NCBI GenBank assembly: GCA_052143895.1
Contig: JBKQRT010000224.1
Span: 1 to 64,000, forward strand
Direction: 5' to 3'
Source: Bog-756 sp052143895
GTDB taxonomy: Bacteria; Actinomycetota; Acidimicrobiia; Acidimicrobiales; RAAP-2
DNA length: 64,000 bases
Positions 1-9,026 of this stretch are shown here, in pieces. Both the position numbers and the translations under genes were made by a program. Numbering within the stretch: the first letter of the stretch is position 1; each line of letters opens with the position of its first letter. The notes beneath the pieces are model-generated. The model was not told the origin of the DNA. It saw nothing but the letters and a program-made list of their open reading frames with translations, and did not search any database.

Positions 1-2
1 GG

Positions 3-167
3 ACGACCCGGCACCGGGCCACCACCCCGGACGGACCACCGACGGCCCCACCCCACGACCCACCCCCGGACCCGCTCCCACCCAACGGCCGGGAGCGAGA
101 CCTCCCGATCGACACCCCCGAGGCCCGTGCCGAGTGGCACCGGGTCCGTGACCGACGTCGGGAGTAG
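3..167 (+). CDS. C-terminal end of an upstream protein, partial
   Basis: An open frame enters from the left edge and stops at TAG 165-167. It encodes about 54 residues, proline- and aspartate-rich at first, then a charged end reading EARAEWHRVRDRRRE. Proline-rich tails like this are common in actinobacterial DUF222/HNH endonuclease proteins, but no catalytic part lies inside the window, so that identity is only a guess. A second frame is open from base 1 to 570 but is better explained by the gene starting at 298. Confidence 0.35.
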   Translation, partial: TTRHRATTPDGPPTAPPHDPPPDPLPPNGRERDLPIDTPEARAEWHRVRDRRRE

Positions 168-297
168 GGGCCGGGGTCCGGGGGGCAGGTCGAGACGGGC
201 GGCAATAGCCCTGGTGGACGCAGGTGTCACACCCACTGACCATGATGACGATGTCATGAAGAGCACCGCAAATCCACCCACCGCAGGAGGCCCTGTC

Positions 298-570
298 ATG
301 CAGCTCAGCACCGCCCCGCTCCCCGTTCCTGTGGCCACGCCGGTGTCCAGGAGCCGCCATCGATCGACTGTGCCCGAGGCATTCACCATCGACTGCGCTG
401 ACTGTAGACATCGCGGCACGTCGGCGTGCGACGACTGTGTCGTCTCGTTCATCGTCGGGCGCCTGCCGGAGGACGCCGTGGTGGTCGACGCGGACGAGGC
501 TCGTGCCGTTCGTCTGCTCGAGCAGGCAGGCATGGTTCCCGGGGTCCGTCACGTTCGCGAGGTCAGCTGA
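298..570 (+). CDS. Small four-cysteine hypothetical protein
   Basis: A 90-residue protein with two CxxC pairs, IDCADCRHRG (Cys33 and Cys36) and ACDDC (Cys44 and Cys47), which looks like a small zinc or Fe-S knuckle. The C-terminal half (DADEARAVRLLEQAGMVPGVRHVRE) is a short helical segment. The ATG at 298 was chosen because GCAGGAGG lies just upstream; the longer open frame before it is proline/arginine-rich and has no ribosome binding site. It sits 70 bp before queG on the same strand. The function is unknown, and it could be a metal-binding accessory protein. Confidence 0.7.
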   Translation: MQLSTAPLPVPVATPVSRSRHRSTVPEAFTIDCADCRHRGTSACDDCVVSFIVGRLPEDAVVVDADEARAVRLLEQAGMVPGVRHVREVS

Positions 571-643
571 CCCACTCTGACCAGATGCTGCTGCCGTCCA
601 GGATGATCGGGGCAGACCCACCGACATCGTCGGAGGCCACTGC

Positions 644-1813
644 TTGGCCGTGCGACCATGGGATGTGCCTCGACCGTCAGCTCCCGAGCGACAGCCGCCA
701 GCAGTGCCATTCGACCCCACGTCCCTCGGTGCGACGCTGGTCGATCTCGGACTGCGCTCGGGCCTCGCGGCCGTAGGCGTTACCAACGCCGGCAGGTTCG
801 GCGAGACGCGTGCTCATCTCGCCGAGCGGAAGCGTCTCGGGCTGCATGGCACGATGCAGTTCACCTATCGAAATCCCGAGCGATCGACCGACCCGGACCG
901 GATCCTGCCTGGCGCCCGAGCGTTGGTCGTTGGCGCGCTTGGCTACTGTCGTGAGGAACCCGAGCCACGTGGGCTCACGCCCATGTCGGCGCGGCCCCGG
1001 GGAAGGGTGGCCCGCTACGCGCGCAGCGATCACTATGCATCCCTCCGGCGTTCGCTCGACGCATTGGCCGGCATCCTACGAAAGGACGGCTGGCGGGCAA
1101 CCGTGGTCTGCGACAATAACGCCCTCGTCGACCGCGCTGCAGCACACCGAGCCGGCCTCGGCTGGTTCGGAAAGAACTCTCTCCTGTTGCTTCCCGGACT
1201 CGGGTCGTGGTTCGTGCTCGGCTCGGTCGTGACGGATGCCCCGCTGCGGCCCCGGACCGCCACCGCGCCCGCGCCGCACGCCGAGGGGTGCGGCAGCTGC
1301 ACCCGTTGTCTGGCGGCGTGCCCAACCGGCGCACTGGTAGCGCCCGGGGTCCTCGATGCCCGACGGTGCCTGGCATGGCTGGTCCAGGCTCGCGGTCCCA
1401 TTCCACCCGAGTTCCGACGCGCCCTCGGTGATCGCATCTACGGATGTGACGAGTGCCAGGAGGCCTGCCCCGTCAACAAGGTCGCCGACCGTCGGCTGCC
1501 GCCCCCACCCTCCGAAGAGGGAAGCGAACCGTGGGTCGACCTTCTGGATCTCCTCGGCGCCTCCGACGAGCAGCTCCTCGCTGCCCACGGCCGCTGGTAT
1601 ATCCCCGCCCGCGACCCCCGGTACCTCCGGAGGAACGCGTTGGTGGCCCTCGGCAACACCGGGCACGGGGACGACCAGGCCACCGAGCAGGCGCTCCGTC
1701 GTTGGGTGCAGGACGACGATCCGATGCTCGCCGAACACGCCACGTGGGCGGCGCTCGAACTGGGCCGCGCCGATCTGGTGGAGGGCGCCGGACTCGACGG
1801 CCCGGCGTCGTGA
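644..1813 (+). CDS. queG: Epoxyqueuosine reductase QueG
   Basis: Catalyses the last step of queuosine synthesis, reducing epoxyqueuosine to queuosine in tRNA, using cobalamin and two [4Fe-4S] clusters in the cytoplasm. Two ferredoxin-like cysteine groups are present: CGSCTRCLAACP (Cys216, 219, 222, 226) and CDECQEACP (Cys268, 271, 275), with Cys242 between them. The segment VVCDNNALVDRA (around 152-164) sits where the family's catalytic Asp lies. The C-terminal 90 residues resemble the HEAT-like tail of QueG. The length of 389 residues is normal. The TTG start at 644 follows CGGAGG. The stop overlaps the next gene's GTG start by 4 bp (GTGA), so the two are translationally coupled. Together with nrdJ it makes this region B12-demanding. 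Confidence 0.9.
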   Translation: MAVRPWDVPRPSAPERQPPAVPFDPTSLGATLVDLGLRSGLAAVGVTNAGRFGETRAHLAERKRLGLHGTMQFTYRNPERSTDPDRILPGARALVVGALGYCREEPEPRGLTPMSARPRGRVARYARSDHYASLRRSLDALAGILRKDGWRATVVCDNNALVDRAAAHRAGLGWFGKNSLLLLPGLGSWFVLGSVVTDAPLRPRTATAPAPHAEGCGSCTRCLAACPTGALVAPGVLDARRCLAWLVQARGPIPPEFRRALGDRIYGCDECQEACPVNKVADRRLPPPPSEEGSEPWVDLLDLLGASDEQLLAAHGRWYIPARDPRYLRRNALVALGNTGHGDDQATEQALRRWVQDDDPMLAEHATWAALELGRADLVEGAGLDGPAS

Positions 1814-2952
1814 CCCACCTGCTGGTCACGAACGACTTTCCTCCCAAGGTCGGTGGGATCCAGGCCTACCTCTGGGAGCTCTGGCACCGGCTGGATCCAA
1901 GCACGTTCGCCGTCTTGACGGCGAGCTCCGATCCCGGTGCCCGAGCCTTTGACGAGGTACAGGCGACTCGGGGCATCCGTATCGAACGGGTGCCACAGCG
2001 GGTCCTCGTCCCCACACCGTCGCTCATCCACCGCATCCGCGAGTCGGCCGAGCGGGTCGGCGCCGACCTCGTCGTCCTGGACCCGGTCTTTCCGCTCGGC
2101 GTGATGGGCCCCCGCATCGGCATGCCCTACGCGGTGATTCTCCACGGTGCCGAGGTGGCCATTCCCGGCCGTCTGCCTGTCAGCCGCGGACTGGTCGCCC
2201 ACATTCTGCGTCACAGCGTCCTGGCCATTTCGGCCGGCGGATACCCGGCCGCCGAGGCCGCCCGGACCCTCCGACGGGGTGGCATGCCTCCGGTGGTCGA
2301 GATCCCCCCCGGTGTCGATCTGCGGCGGTTCCGGCCCCTCTCGGTGCCCGAACGCGCAGCGGCGCGTGCCGACCTCGGGCTCCCGGCCGACGGCCCCCTC
2401 GTCGTCAGCGTGAGCCGGCTCGTCCCGCGCAAGGGCATGGACGTGCTGATCGACGCCGCCGTCCGCCTCCGCGGCGACTTCCCGAACGTCACGGTGGCGA
2501 TCGCTGGACGGGGGCGGGATGCGGATCGCCTGGCCGGTCGGGTCGCCGAGTACTCCGCACCGGTCCGGATGATGGGAGGCGTCGCCGACGCCGATCTGCC
2601 GCGCCTGGTTGGCGCGGCAGACGTCTTCGCCATGCTCTGTCGCAACCGTTGGTTGGGGCTCGAACAGGAGGGATTCGGCATCGTCTACCTCGAGGCGGCT
2701 GCGGCCGGTGTCCCACAGGTGGCGGGAGCGTCGGGTGGCGCCGGCGAGGCCGTGCTCGACCAGGGGACCGGCCTGCTGGTGCGGCGGCCAACCGATGCCG
2801 GCGCAGTGGCGTGGGCCATCACCCGGCTGCTCACCGACGACGCCCTGCGCACGAGGATGGGCACGGCGTCGCGACAGCGGGCAGAGGCATCCTTCGACTA
2901 TGACAAACTCGCCCCTAGGCTGGCTGCGTCGCTTGCCGACGTGGAAGGCTGA
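1810..2952 (+). CDS. GT4 glycosyltransferase, PimB-like mannosyltransferase
   Basis: A GT-B fold glycosyltransferase of family 4, 380 residues. The N-terminus VTNDFPPKVGGIQAYL is the pattern of mycobacterial PimB/PimC-type enzymes, which add mannose from GDP-mannose to phosphatidylinositol mannosides at the inner membrane face. The donor-binding half shows SVSRLVPRKGMDVLIDA and the EX7E element in EGFGIVYLEAAAAGVPQVAG. A longer in-frame reading begins at 1453 inside queG, but homology begins only at GTG 1810, which overlaps the queG stop. The exact acceptor is not provable from sequence; an alternative is a general lipid glycosyltransferase. Confidence 0.85.
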   Translation: MTHLLVTNDFPPKVGGIQAYLWELWHRLDPSTFAVLTASSDPGARAFDEVQATRGIRIERVPQRVLVPTPSLIHRIRESAERVGADLVVLDPVFPLGVMGPRIGMPYAVILHGAEVAIPGRLPVSRGLVAHILRHSVLAISAGGYPAAEAARTLRRGGMPPVVEIPPGVDLRRFRPLSVPERAAARADLGLPADGPLVVSVSRLVPRKGMDVLIDAAVRLRGDFPNVTVAIAGRGRDADRLAGRVAEYSAPVRMMGGVADADLPRLVGAADVFAMLCRNRWLGLEQEGFGIVYLEAAAAGVPQVAGASGGAGEAVLDQGTGLLVRRPTDAGAVAWAITRLLTDDALRTRMGTASRQRAEASFDYDKLAPRLAASLADVEG

Positions 2953-2997
2953 AGGTCTGCCCGGTCAGATCAACCGAGTCGAGGAGGAGGGCCGATC

Positions 2998-3441
2998 GTG
3001 GCGGAACAAGCCACTGAGCGAATGGTGGTGGCGGCCACGCCGGCGCGTGTCTTCGAGGTCAGCTCCGACATCGCCGCGTATCCCGAGTGGGCGGCCGACA
3101 TCAAGGACGTCACCATCGAGGAGCGGGACGACCAGGGGCGACCGACTCTGGTGACCTTCCGAGCCGCGGCATTCGGCCGCAGCACCAGCTACACGCTGGC
3201 CTACGACTACAGCGAAGCACCCGAGGTGCTGGCCTGGGTCCAGACCCGGGGTGACATCACGTCCAAGCTGGACGGTCGCTACGTCTTCACCCCGAGCGAC
3301 AACGGGGGCACCGAGGTCACGTATCACCTCGAGGTCGAGATGAAAGTCCCCCTCCCCGGCTTCATCAAGATGCGGGCCCAGAGCCGCATCATGGCCATCG
3401 CGTTGCGGGAATTGAAAGCGCGGGCAGAATCCGCGGCCTGA
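2998..3441 (+). CDS. SRPBCC (START/polyketide cyclase-like) family protein
   Basis: A 147-residue protein with the SRPBCC pattern: RMVVAATPARVFEVSSDIAA at the start (conserved strand and helix), YPEWAADIKDVTIEE, then strands such as TYHLEVEMKVPLPGF and a long C-terminal helix ending ELKARAESAA. This fold makes a hydrophobic pocket for lipids or polyketides, and members of this subgroup often have no known ligand. The GTG start at 2998 is preceded by a strong GAGGAGGAGG. It lies 45 bp after the PimB-like gene, so a shared transcript and a lipid-related role are plausible but unproven. Confidence 0.8.
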   Translation: MAEQATERMVVAATPARVFEVSSDIAAYPEWAADIKDVTIEERDDQGRPTLVTFRAAAFGRSTSYTLAYDYSEAPEVLAWVQTRGDITSKLDGRYVFTPSDNGGTEVTYHLEVEMKVPLPGFIKMRAQSRIMAIALRELKARAESAA

Positions 3442-3538
3442 GCGACCGGTGGAGGCGGCACGGCAAAGGCGTGAGCCACCCGCCGGTCCGACCACGGAGC
3501 TGGAGCGTTCCGACCGAGTGGACCGGGCCCGTGACGTC

Positions 3539-4240
3539 ATGAAGGTCGGTATCACACTCCCGCAGTTCAGCGACGACGCTGACGCCGCGCTCGCCGCTGC
3601 GCGCCGGGCCGAAGCCCTCGGCATCGACGGCGTGTTCTGCTTCGACCACCTATGGCCGATCGGGCAACCGGGCCGACCGGCGCTGTCGTCGGGCCCCCTG
3701 CTCGGCGCGCTGGTCGCCTCCACGTCCACCCTGTCGGTGGGGACACTGGTGGCGCGGATCGGACTGCTACCCGACGACGTCCTGGTACACGTGCTGACAA
3801 GCCTGTCGACGCTGAGCGGCGGGCGCCTCGTCGCCGGCATCGGCACCGGCGATGTCCAGAGCCGTGCCGAGAACGTGGCATTCGGGCTGCCGTTCGAACC
3901 CGCCGAGGAGCGGCGCGGCCGGATGGCGGTGGTGGCCGCCCGGCTGCGTGACGCTGGCATTCCCGTGTGGATCGGTGGCGGTCTGCCGAGGACCATTGCG
4001 GTGGCCCGGTCGGTGGGAACGGCGGTCAACCTCTGGGAGGCGGATACGTTCGAGGTCGCCGAGCTCGTCCGCTCCGGTCTGGAGGTCACCTGGGGAGGCC
4101 CCATCGGCCGCACCGTCGCCGAGGCAACGGCCAGGCTCGCCGGGCTGGCCACGGTCGGCGCCACCTGGGCGGTGTGCGCCTGGTCGGACTCGCTGGAGGT
4201 CGTCGCCGCGGCCGCGGACGCCGTCCGGGCCGCTCCCTGA
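3539..4240 (+). CDS. LLM-class flavin-dependent oxidoreductase, short form
   Basis: A bacterial luciferase-like F420- or FMN-dependent oxidoreductase of 233 residues. The N-terminus MKVGITLPQFSDDADAALA followed by AEALGIDGVFCFDHLWP is typical, as is SLSTLSGGRLVAGIGTGD, where flavin phosphate would sit. Family members usually run 280-340 residues; this one lacks part of the C-terminal helical region, so it may be a short subclass. The ATG at 3539 begins at the first conserved strand; the in-frame extension from 3449 has no homology-like character. The substrate is unknown. Confidence 0.8.
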   Translation: MKVGITLPQFSDDADAALAAARRAEALGIDGVFCFDHLWPIGQPGRPALSSGPLLGALVASTSTLSVGTLVARIGLLPDDVLVHVLTSLSTLSGGRLVAGIGTGDVQSRAENVAFGLPFEPAEERRGRMAVVAARLRDAGIPVWIGGGLPRTIAVARSVGTAVNLWEADTFEVAELVRSGLEVTWGGPIGRTVAEATARLAGLATVGATWAVCAWSDSLEVVAAAADAVRAAP

Positions 4241-4342
4241 ACCCCGGGTTCTGCGGGACCCCGGGGGCGTTCCGGTCGCCGGGGATCGCCGCCGCCGGTC
4301 AGGCTGTCGAGCCGTCCCGCGTCGCGGCGGTAACCTCGCGGC

Positions 4343-5545
4343 ATGGAATTCCGCCGGATCAACGGGCTGCCACCCTACGTCTTTGCCACCATCAACGATC
4401 TGAAGGCAGACGCCCGGCACCACGGTCGGGACGTCATCGACCTCGGGTTCGGCAACCCCGACCTCCCGTCGCCCGACGTCGCCGTGGAGAAGCTGGCCGA
4501 GGCTGTCCACAACCCCCGGAACCACCGGTACTCGGCCAGCCGCGGCATCCCGAAGATCCGGCAGGCGATTACCGATCTCTACCTCCGCAAGTTCGAGGTG
4601 GAACTCGACCCCGAGACCGAAGTCGTCACCACCATTGGCGCCAAGGAAGGCCTCTCGCATCTCATGTGGGTACTGGTCGGGCCCGGTGACACGGCACTCG
4701 TTCCGTCACCGTCCTATCCGATCCACATCTACGCCCCGCTCTTCGCCGGCGCCGACGTGCGCCACGTCCGGCTCGACGCGCCGGGAATGGAGAACGGTGG
4801 GAGCCCGGGAGAGGCGTTCTTCGGGAACCTGATGGATGCGTGGGAGTCTGCCTGGCCCAAGCCACGCGTGGTGGTGCTGTCCTTCCCCCACAACCCGACG
4901 ACCGAATGTGTGGACCTGGCCTGGATGACGAGGCTCGTCGAGTTCGCCCGCGAGCACGACATCGTGCTGGTGCACGACTTCGCCTATGCCGACATCGCAT
5001 TCGACGGCTACACGCCTCCCTCGATCCTCCAGGTGCCGGGGGCGAAGGACGTCGCCGTGGAGCTCTACACGATGACGAAGTCGTTCTCCATGGCCGGATG
5101 GCGGGTCGGGTTCCTCGTGGGCAACGCCGACATCGTGCAGGCCCTCACCAAGCTCAAGAGCTATATCGACTACGGCACCTTCCAGCCCATCCAGATCGCC
5201 GCCATCGTGGCCATGAACGAGGCGCCTGACTATCCCAAGCTCATCAACGAGACCTATCAGGCCCGCCGGGACGCCCTCTGCGACGGGCTCAACCGCATCG
5301 GCTGGGAGATCGTTCCCCCTCGGGGCACCATGTTCGTCTGGGCACCGATCCCCGAGCCGTACCGCGAGATGGGCTCGCTCGAATTCGCCAAGTTCCTGGT
5401 CAGGGAGGCGGATGTGGCCACCTCGCCGGGAGTGGGCTTCGGCCCCGGCGGCGACAGCCACGTTCGCTTCGCCCTCATCGAGAACGAGCAGCGGATCGGC
5501 CAGGGCATCCGGAGCCTGCGCAAGGCGCTGACCCGGCTGCGCTGA
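4343..5545 (+). CDS. PLP-dependent aminotransferase, AlaC-like
   Basis: A fold-type I aminotransferase (class I/II) of 400 residues. FPHNPTTECVDLAWMTRLV, then VHDFAYADIAFDGYTPPSI and ELYTMTKSFSMAGWRVGF closely follow the pattern of E. coli AlaC, a glutamate-pyruvate aminotransferase. The lysine in MTKSF should form the Schiff base with PLP. The C-terminal substrate arginine is in DSHVRFALIEN. A likely alternative is a diaminopimelate or valine/methionine aminotransferase. The gene stands alone on the plus strand, ending 57 bp from the convergent SMP-30 gene. Confidence 0.88.
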   Translation: MEFRRINGLPPYVFATINDLKADARHHGRDVIDLGFGNPDLPSPDVAVEKLAEAVHNPRNHRYSASRGIPKIRQAITDLYLRKFEVELDPETEVVTTIGAKEGLSHLMWVLVGPGDTALVPSPSYPIHIYAPLFAGADVRHVRLDAPGMENGGSPGEAFFGNLMDAWESAWPKPRVVVLSFPHNPTTECVDLAWMTRLVEFAREHDIVLVHDFAYADIAFDGYTPPSILQVPGAKDVAVELYTMTKSFSMAGWRVGFLVGNADIVQALTKLKSYIDYGTFQPIQIAAIVAMNEAPDYPKLINETYQARRDALCDGLNRIGWEIVPPRGTMFVWAPIPEPYREMGSLEFAKFLVREADVATSPGVGFGPGGDSHVRFALIENEQRIGQGIRSLRKALTRLR

Positions 5546-5602
5546 CCCAGCCAGTCCTCGTGCGAACACCTCCCCGAGCGCTTCCTCTCCGGGAGGCGAG
5601 GC

Positions 5603-6558
5603 TCAGGGCAGGCCCGCTCCGCCGACCTCGACCCGGATCGGCTCGATGCGGGCGGACCGGATGGCGCTCACCACCGACTCGGTGCTGGTCGGTGCCGTCA
5701 TCAGGAAGAGCGTGCGCCGGTCGGGGCCACCCAGCATGCAGGCGAAGCAGTTGAGGGAGGTCGCCACCCCGTCGACGACCTCGCCGCCAGGCGCGACGAG
5801 CACGCATTCGTGCCGCACGGCGTCGGCGACCCAGATTCGCCCTCGGCGTCGAGGCAGATCCCGTCGGGGGCACGGCCGGGGAGCGCCGCCCACTCCCGGC
5901 GGTCACCGAGGAGCCCCTGCTCGTCGATGGTGAACGCAGTGAGGCGCGCCGCCAGTGTTTCGGCGACGACGAGGGTGCGTCCGTCAGGGGTGATCACCAT
6001 CCCGTTCGGGAAGGACAGCGCTTCGGCTGCGATGTGGGCCGAACCGTCCGGGTCGATCCGGACCAGCGAGGTGGTGGGCGGCCCCGGTGGATCCCGGAGT
6101 GCCGTCACACCCTCCTCCTCGATGAACCGGTCGAGATCGAACCCGAAGTTGCCCACATAGGCCCTCCCGAGGGCGTCGACGACCATGTCGTTGGCATGGA
6201 AACCGGCCGCCGGTCGGAGATCGCCGTGCTCCACCAGCGTCCCGCCGGGTTCGAGGCGCAGGACGGTCCTCGGCTTGCGAGCCACGACCAGCAGGCACCC
6301 GTCCGGTAGCCAGCCGAGACCCGCCGGCTCGCCGGGCACCTCGAGTTCGACCCGGACGTCGGCAGCCGGCCGGTCACCCGCCGCCGCCCCGTCGGCTTGC
6401 GCCACCCCGTCACCGGCAGCCGGACGCACGCCGGCCGACGACACCGTCCCGGAGAAGAAGTCCACGAACCAGAGCCGGCCGTCGTGCCACCTCGGGCACT
6501 CTCCGAAGCGGAGTCCCTCGAGGAAGGGGCGGGTCCGGGGGACGACCGCCGGCCTCAC
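5603..6558 (-). pseudogene. SMP-30/gluconolactonase family protein, frameshifted
   Basis: A six-bladed propeller esterase/lactonase of the SMP-30 family (gluconolactonase-like), split by a frame disruption. From the ATG at 6558 the frame reads FLEGLRFGECPRWHDGRLWF through FPNGMVITPDGRTLVVAET to APDGICLDAEG, then becomes nonsense. The conserved continuation IWVADAVRHECVLVAPGGE, then CFACMLGGPDRRTLF lies in another frame and runs to 5603. The switch falls at about 5834-5845. Total length is one base short of a multiple of three, so a single deletion restores a 318-residue protein. It overlaps the TetR gene by 4 bp, so it is the second gene of that operon. It could be real decay or an assembly error. 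Confidence 0.75.
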
Positions 6559-7172
6559 GCGCTCCGCCTGTCCGCCGCCGAGCGACCCGTGGCCACGTAG
6601 CCCTGGCGACAGAAGGCAATCGCCGCTTCCGCCACCTTGTCGGCGTCCTCACCCCGCTCGAGCACCAGCACCCGGGCCAGATGGCCGGTGACCCCGAGGA
6701 TGGCCAGTGCCAGGATGGCCGGGTCCTCGCCCCGGAGGAGGCCCGCGGTGATGCCGGCACTGACGTGTGGAAGCGCGTCCGCCACGATCTGCTGGTCACC
6801 CAGCCGCACGAGGGAAGCGAACCGCTCTTCGGTTCGGGCGAACTCCATGAGGACGAAGAGGTGTCGATTTTCCGAGAGCCAACGGAACGAGGCGCGGATC
6901 CCCTGCTCGATACGCCGAGCCGGATCGTGTTCACCGGCAATGGCCTCGCGCTGGGCCAGCCGCATGGAGTGCAGCGCGTCTACCAGGACCTCGGTCAGCA
7001 GCTTGTCCTTCGATTCGAAGTACCAGTAGAAGACTCCTTTGCCGACGCCGAGCCCGTCGACGATGCCGGTCACCGACGTGTTGTGGTAACCGTCAGCGGC
7101 GAAGGTACGCGCCGCGTAGTCCATGAGCTCCTGGCGCCGCTGCGCGCCTTTCGGTGTGAGCCGACGAGCCAT
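6555..7172 (-). CDS. TetR/AcrR family transcriptional regulator
   Basis: A 205-residue one-component repressor. The N-terminal helix-turn-helix is clear: LMDYAARTFAADGYHNTSV, then IVDGLGVGKGVFYWYFESKD, where the recognition helix ends at the usual YFxSK. The rest is a helical ligand-binding domain of unrecognised specificity (RLAQREAIAGEHDPARRIEQ, FVLMEFARTEERF). The stop overlaps the ATG of the downstream SMP-30-type gene (ATGA), so the regulator probably controls that lactonase and itself. Eleven bases separate it from the acetoacetate-decarboxylase-like gene's stop on the same strand. Confidence 0.9.
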   Translation of the reverse strand: MARRLTPKGAQRRQELMDYAARTFAADGYHNTSVTGIVDGLGVGKGVFYWYFESKDKLLTEVLVDALHSMRLAQREAIAGEHDPARRIEQGIRASFRWLSENRHLFVLMEFARTEERFASLVRLGDQQIVADALPHVSAGITAGLLRGEDPAILALAILGVTGHLARVLVLERGEDADKVAEAAIAFCRQGYVATGRSAADRRSA

Positions 7173-7183
7173 GTCGTCCGACG

Positions 7184-8071
7184 CTACGGGCGTGCCGTGA
7201 GCGGCGTGACGACCTCCGCGGCACGGAACGACGCCCGCATCTGTGTGGCAGCGGACGAGAACAATGCTCGCTTGGGCAGCCCGAGTGAGCGCAGCTCGTC
7301 AGCCATGGGATGGTCGCCGAGCGTCAGGGTGGCACCCCCCACTCGGCCTGACGCCCCTTCGGAGGAGGTGGTCCATGTCGTCCGGCGCAGGACGCCGTCG
7401 GCGTAGGAATAGCTCGGCGGCGCGTGCGACGGCAGGTGCAGTCGGCCGCCGGAGGCGATGGCCAGGCTGAGCACGTGCGTTCCGTCGTCGACCAAGCGGA
7501 CGGCGGTCGCGGTGTGGGACCCGTCCCGCCCCGACGGCTCGTCGATGTCGATCGACGCCACCCACTTGGGGAATCCCCAGATGTCCCGCCCGGCCGCACA
7601 GCTGAACTCCTGGTCGACGGGGAGCCGGTGGATGTAGGCACCGATGGCACCCGAGGTGAACTCCCGGATCCTCTGGACCGTCGTCGGACGAGGGGCTGCG
7701 TCATGGAGGCGGACGACGAAGCTGACTGCCACCTCGTGGTACGGGCCGAGATCGGTCTCATCGTACCGGCACACCGCCAGCGCCGCCAAGGCCCTGCCGG
7801 GCATCGGGCCGCTGACCTCGAGGCCGGTGGGGGAAACGAGTCGCTGGGCCGCCGCCGTCGGCACCAGGTACTGGACGCCCCACTGGGCAGCCCGGCGCAC
7901 CTCGACGGGTTCCTCGACGGTGCGCCCCATGACCTGCCACGACCGACCAGCGAGGTGCGTGGCCTGATCGGTCCGATCTGCCCGGGGCCGTTCGAGATCC
8001 GGCTCGGCGGCGGCACGGGCGGCCCGGTCCGGGGCCGGTGGCGGGTTCGGAGCAGCGGTCCGGGGGCTCAT
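7184..8071 (-). CDS. Acetoacetate decarboxylase family protein
   Basis: A member of the acetoacetate decarboxylase (ADC) superfamily, 295 residues from the ATG at 8071. Visible family elements are GRALAALAVCRYDETDLGPY, HEVAVSFVVRL, YIHRLPVDQEFSCAAGRDIW and GFPKWVASIDID. Classical ADC uses a lysine Schiff base; the K in FPKW is a conserved family residue, but whether the catalytic lysine is present is unclear, and many ADC-like proteins act as aldolase-dehydratases. The first 45 residues are Pro/Ala-rich, so the ATG at 7930 (MGRTVEEPVE) may be the true start. A long open frame continues upstream to 8821 but only mirrors the opposite acyltransferase gene. Its start faces that gene divergently. 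Confidence 0.8.
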   Translation of the reverse strand: MSPRTAAPNPPPAPDRAARAAAEPDLERPRADRTDQATHLAGRSWQVMGRTVEEPVEVRRAAQWGVQYLVPTAAAQRLVSPTGLEVSGPMPGRALAALAVCRYDETDLGPYHEVAVSFVVRLHDAAPRPTTVQRIREFTSGAIGAYIHRLPVDQEFSCAAGRDIWGFPKWVASIDIDEPSGRDGSHTATAVRLVDDGTHVLSLAIASGGRLHLPSHAPPSYSYADGVLRRTTWTTSSEGASGRVGGATLTLGDHPMADELRSLGLPKRALFSSAATQMRASFRAAEVVTPLTARP

Positions 8072-8107
8072 GAGTGCAGTACACCACACGTGGAGATACC
8101 GTGGCCC

Positions 8108-8923
8108 GTGGCCTACTGGATCCTGAAGGCGTTGCTGAGCCCGATCCTCCACCTCTTCTGGCGGGTCAGGGTCGAGGGCAGGGAGCATGTCCCTGCGAGG
8201 GGACCGGCCGTCCTCGCCGCCAACCACCAGTCGTTCTGTGACTCGTTCTTCCTGCCGCTGGTGGTGCGGAGGCGGGTCACCTATGTGGCCAAGGCGGAGT
8301 ACTTCGACAACTGGAAGACGGCGTGGTTCTTCCGGGCGGTCGGGCAGATCCCGATGCGGCGTGACGGCGGGGACGCGTCCCAGCGGGCCCTCGACACGGC
8401 CACCGAAGTACTCAATGCCGGCCGGCTCCTGGCCATCTACCCCGAAGGGACCCGCGCCCCGGACCACCACCTCCACCGGGGCCATACCGGGGTCGCCCGG
8501 TTGTCGCTTGCCTGCGACGTTCCGATCATCCCGGTGGGGATCATCGGCACCCGTGCCGTGCAGCCCCCGGGCAGCAACATCATGCGCCCGTTCCACTCGG
8601 TCACCATCCGATTCGGTCCGCCGGTGACCTATCTCCATGCCGGGGTGTCCATCACCACCGGACGGTGCGGCGAAGCCTCGCATGTTCGAGCCGGAGCCGG
8701 AATCGGAGCCGGAATTGGAGCCAGCGCAGAAGCCGGACCCGGACCCGCCCCCGCCCCCGGGGAACGAGAAGGCGGTGGAGATGGCTCTGCCAAGTCGGTG
8801 GAGACTCGAGTGCTCGAGCAAGCCGAGCTCCGGGCGCTCACCGACGCCCTGATGGCGGAGATCGCCCGGCTATCGGGCCAGCAGTACGTGGACCACTACG
8901 CGGAACATGCCAAGCGCAGCTGA
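8108..8923 (+). CDS. 1-acyl-glycerol-3-phosphate acyltransferase, PlsC family
   Basis: A membrane-associated lysophospholipid acyltransferase (271 residues) that would acylate lysophosphatidic acid for phospholipid synthesis. The HX4D catalytic motif is in NHQSFCDSFF, the substrate motif in YPEGTRAPD and the third block in PIIPVGIIGTRAV. The GTG at 8108 has GGAG 12 bases upstream; GTG 8090 is also possible. Odd feature: between the catalytic domain and the C-terminal helix (ELRALTDALMAEIARLSGQ) lies an Ala/Gly/Pro-rich insert of about 40 residues encoded by near-repeats of GGAGCCGGAAT (about 8690-8760). Confidence 0.88.
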   Translation: MAYWILKALLSPILHLFWRVRVEGREHVPARGPAVLAANHQSFCDSFFLPLVVRRRVTYVAKAEYFDNWKTAWFFRAVGQIPMRRDGGDASQRALDTATEVLNAGRLLAIYPEGTRAPDHHLHRGHTGVARLSLACDVPIIPVGIIGTRAVQPPGSNIMRPFHSVTIRFGPPVTYLHAGVSITTGRCGEASHVRAGAGIGAGIGASAEAGPGPAPAPGEREGGGDGSAKSVETRVLEQAELRALTDALMAEIARLSGQQYVDHYAEHAKRS

Positions 8924-9026
8924 AGGGGCGGCGGCCCATCGGCTGCGGGGATGGTGCCGATCAGTTTCCCCGGTGCTGTAACCCACCAGAAATACTCCGT
9001 ACACAGTCGGGGCGTAGCGTGAGGAC

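Noticed and set aside
1453..1809. N-terminal extension of the PimB-like glycosyltransferase
   Set aside because: It lies inside queG in another frame and is Arg/Pro-rich with no similarity to glycosyltransferases; GTG 1810 is the real start.
7184..8821. 545-codon minus-strand frame as a single gene
   Set aside because: Only the part from 8071 down matches the acetoacetate decarboxylase family; the upstream part is antisense to the clear PlsC gene.
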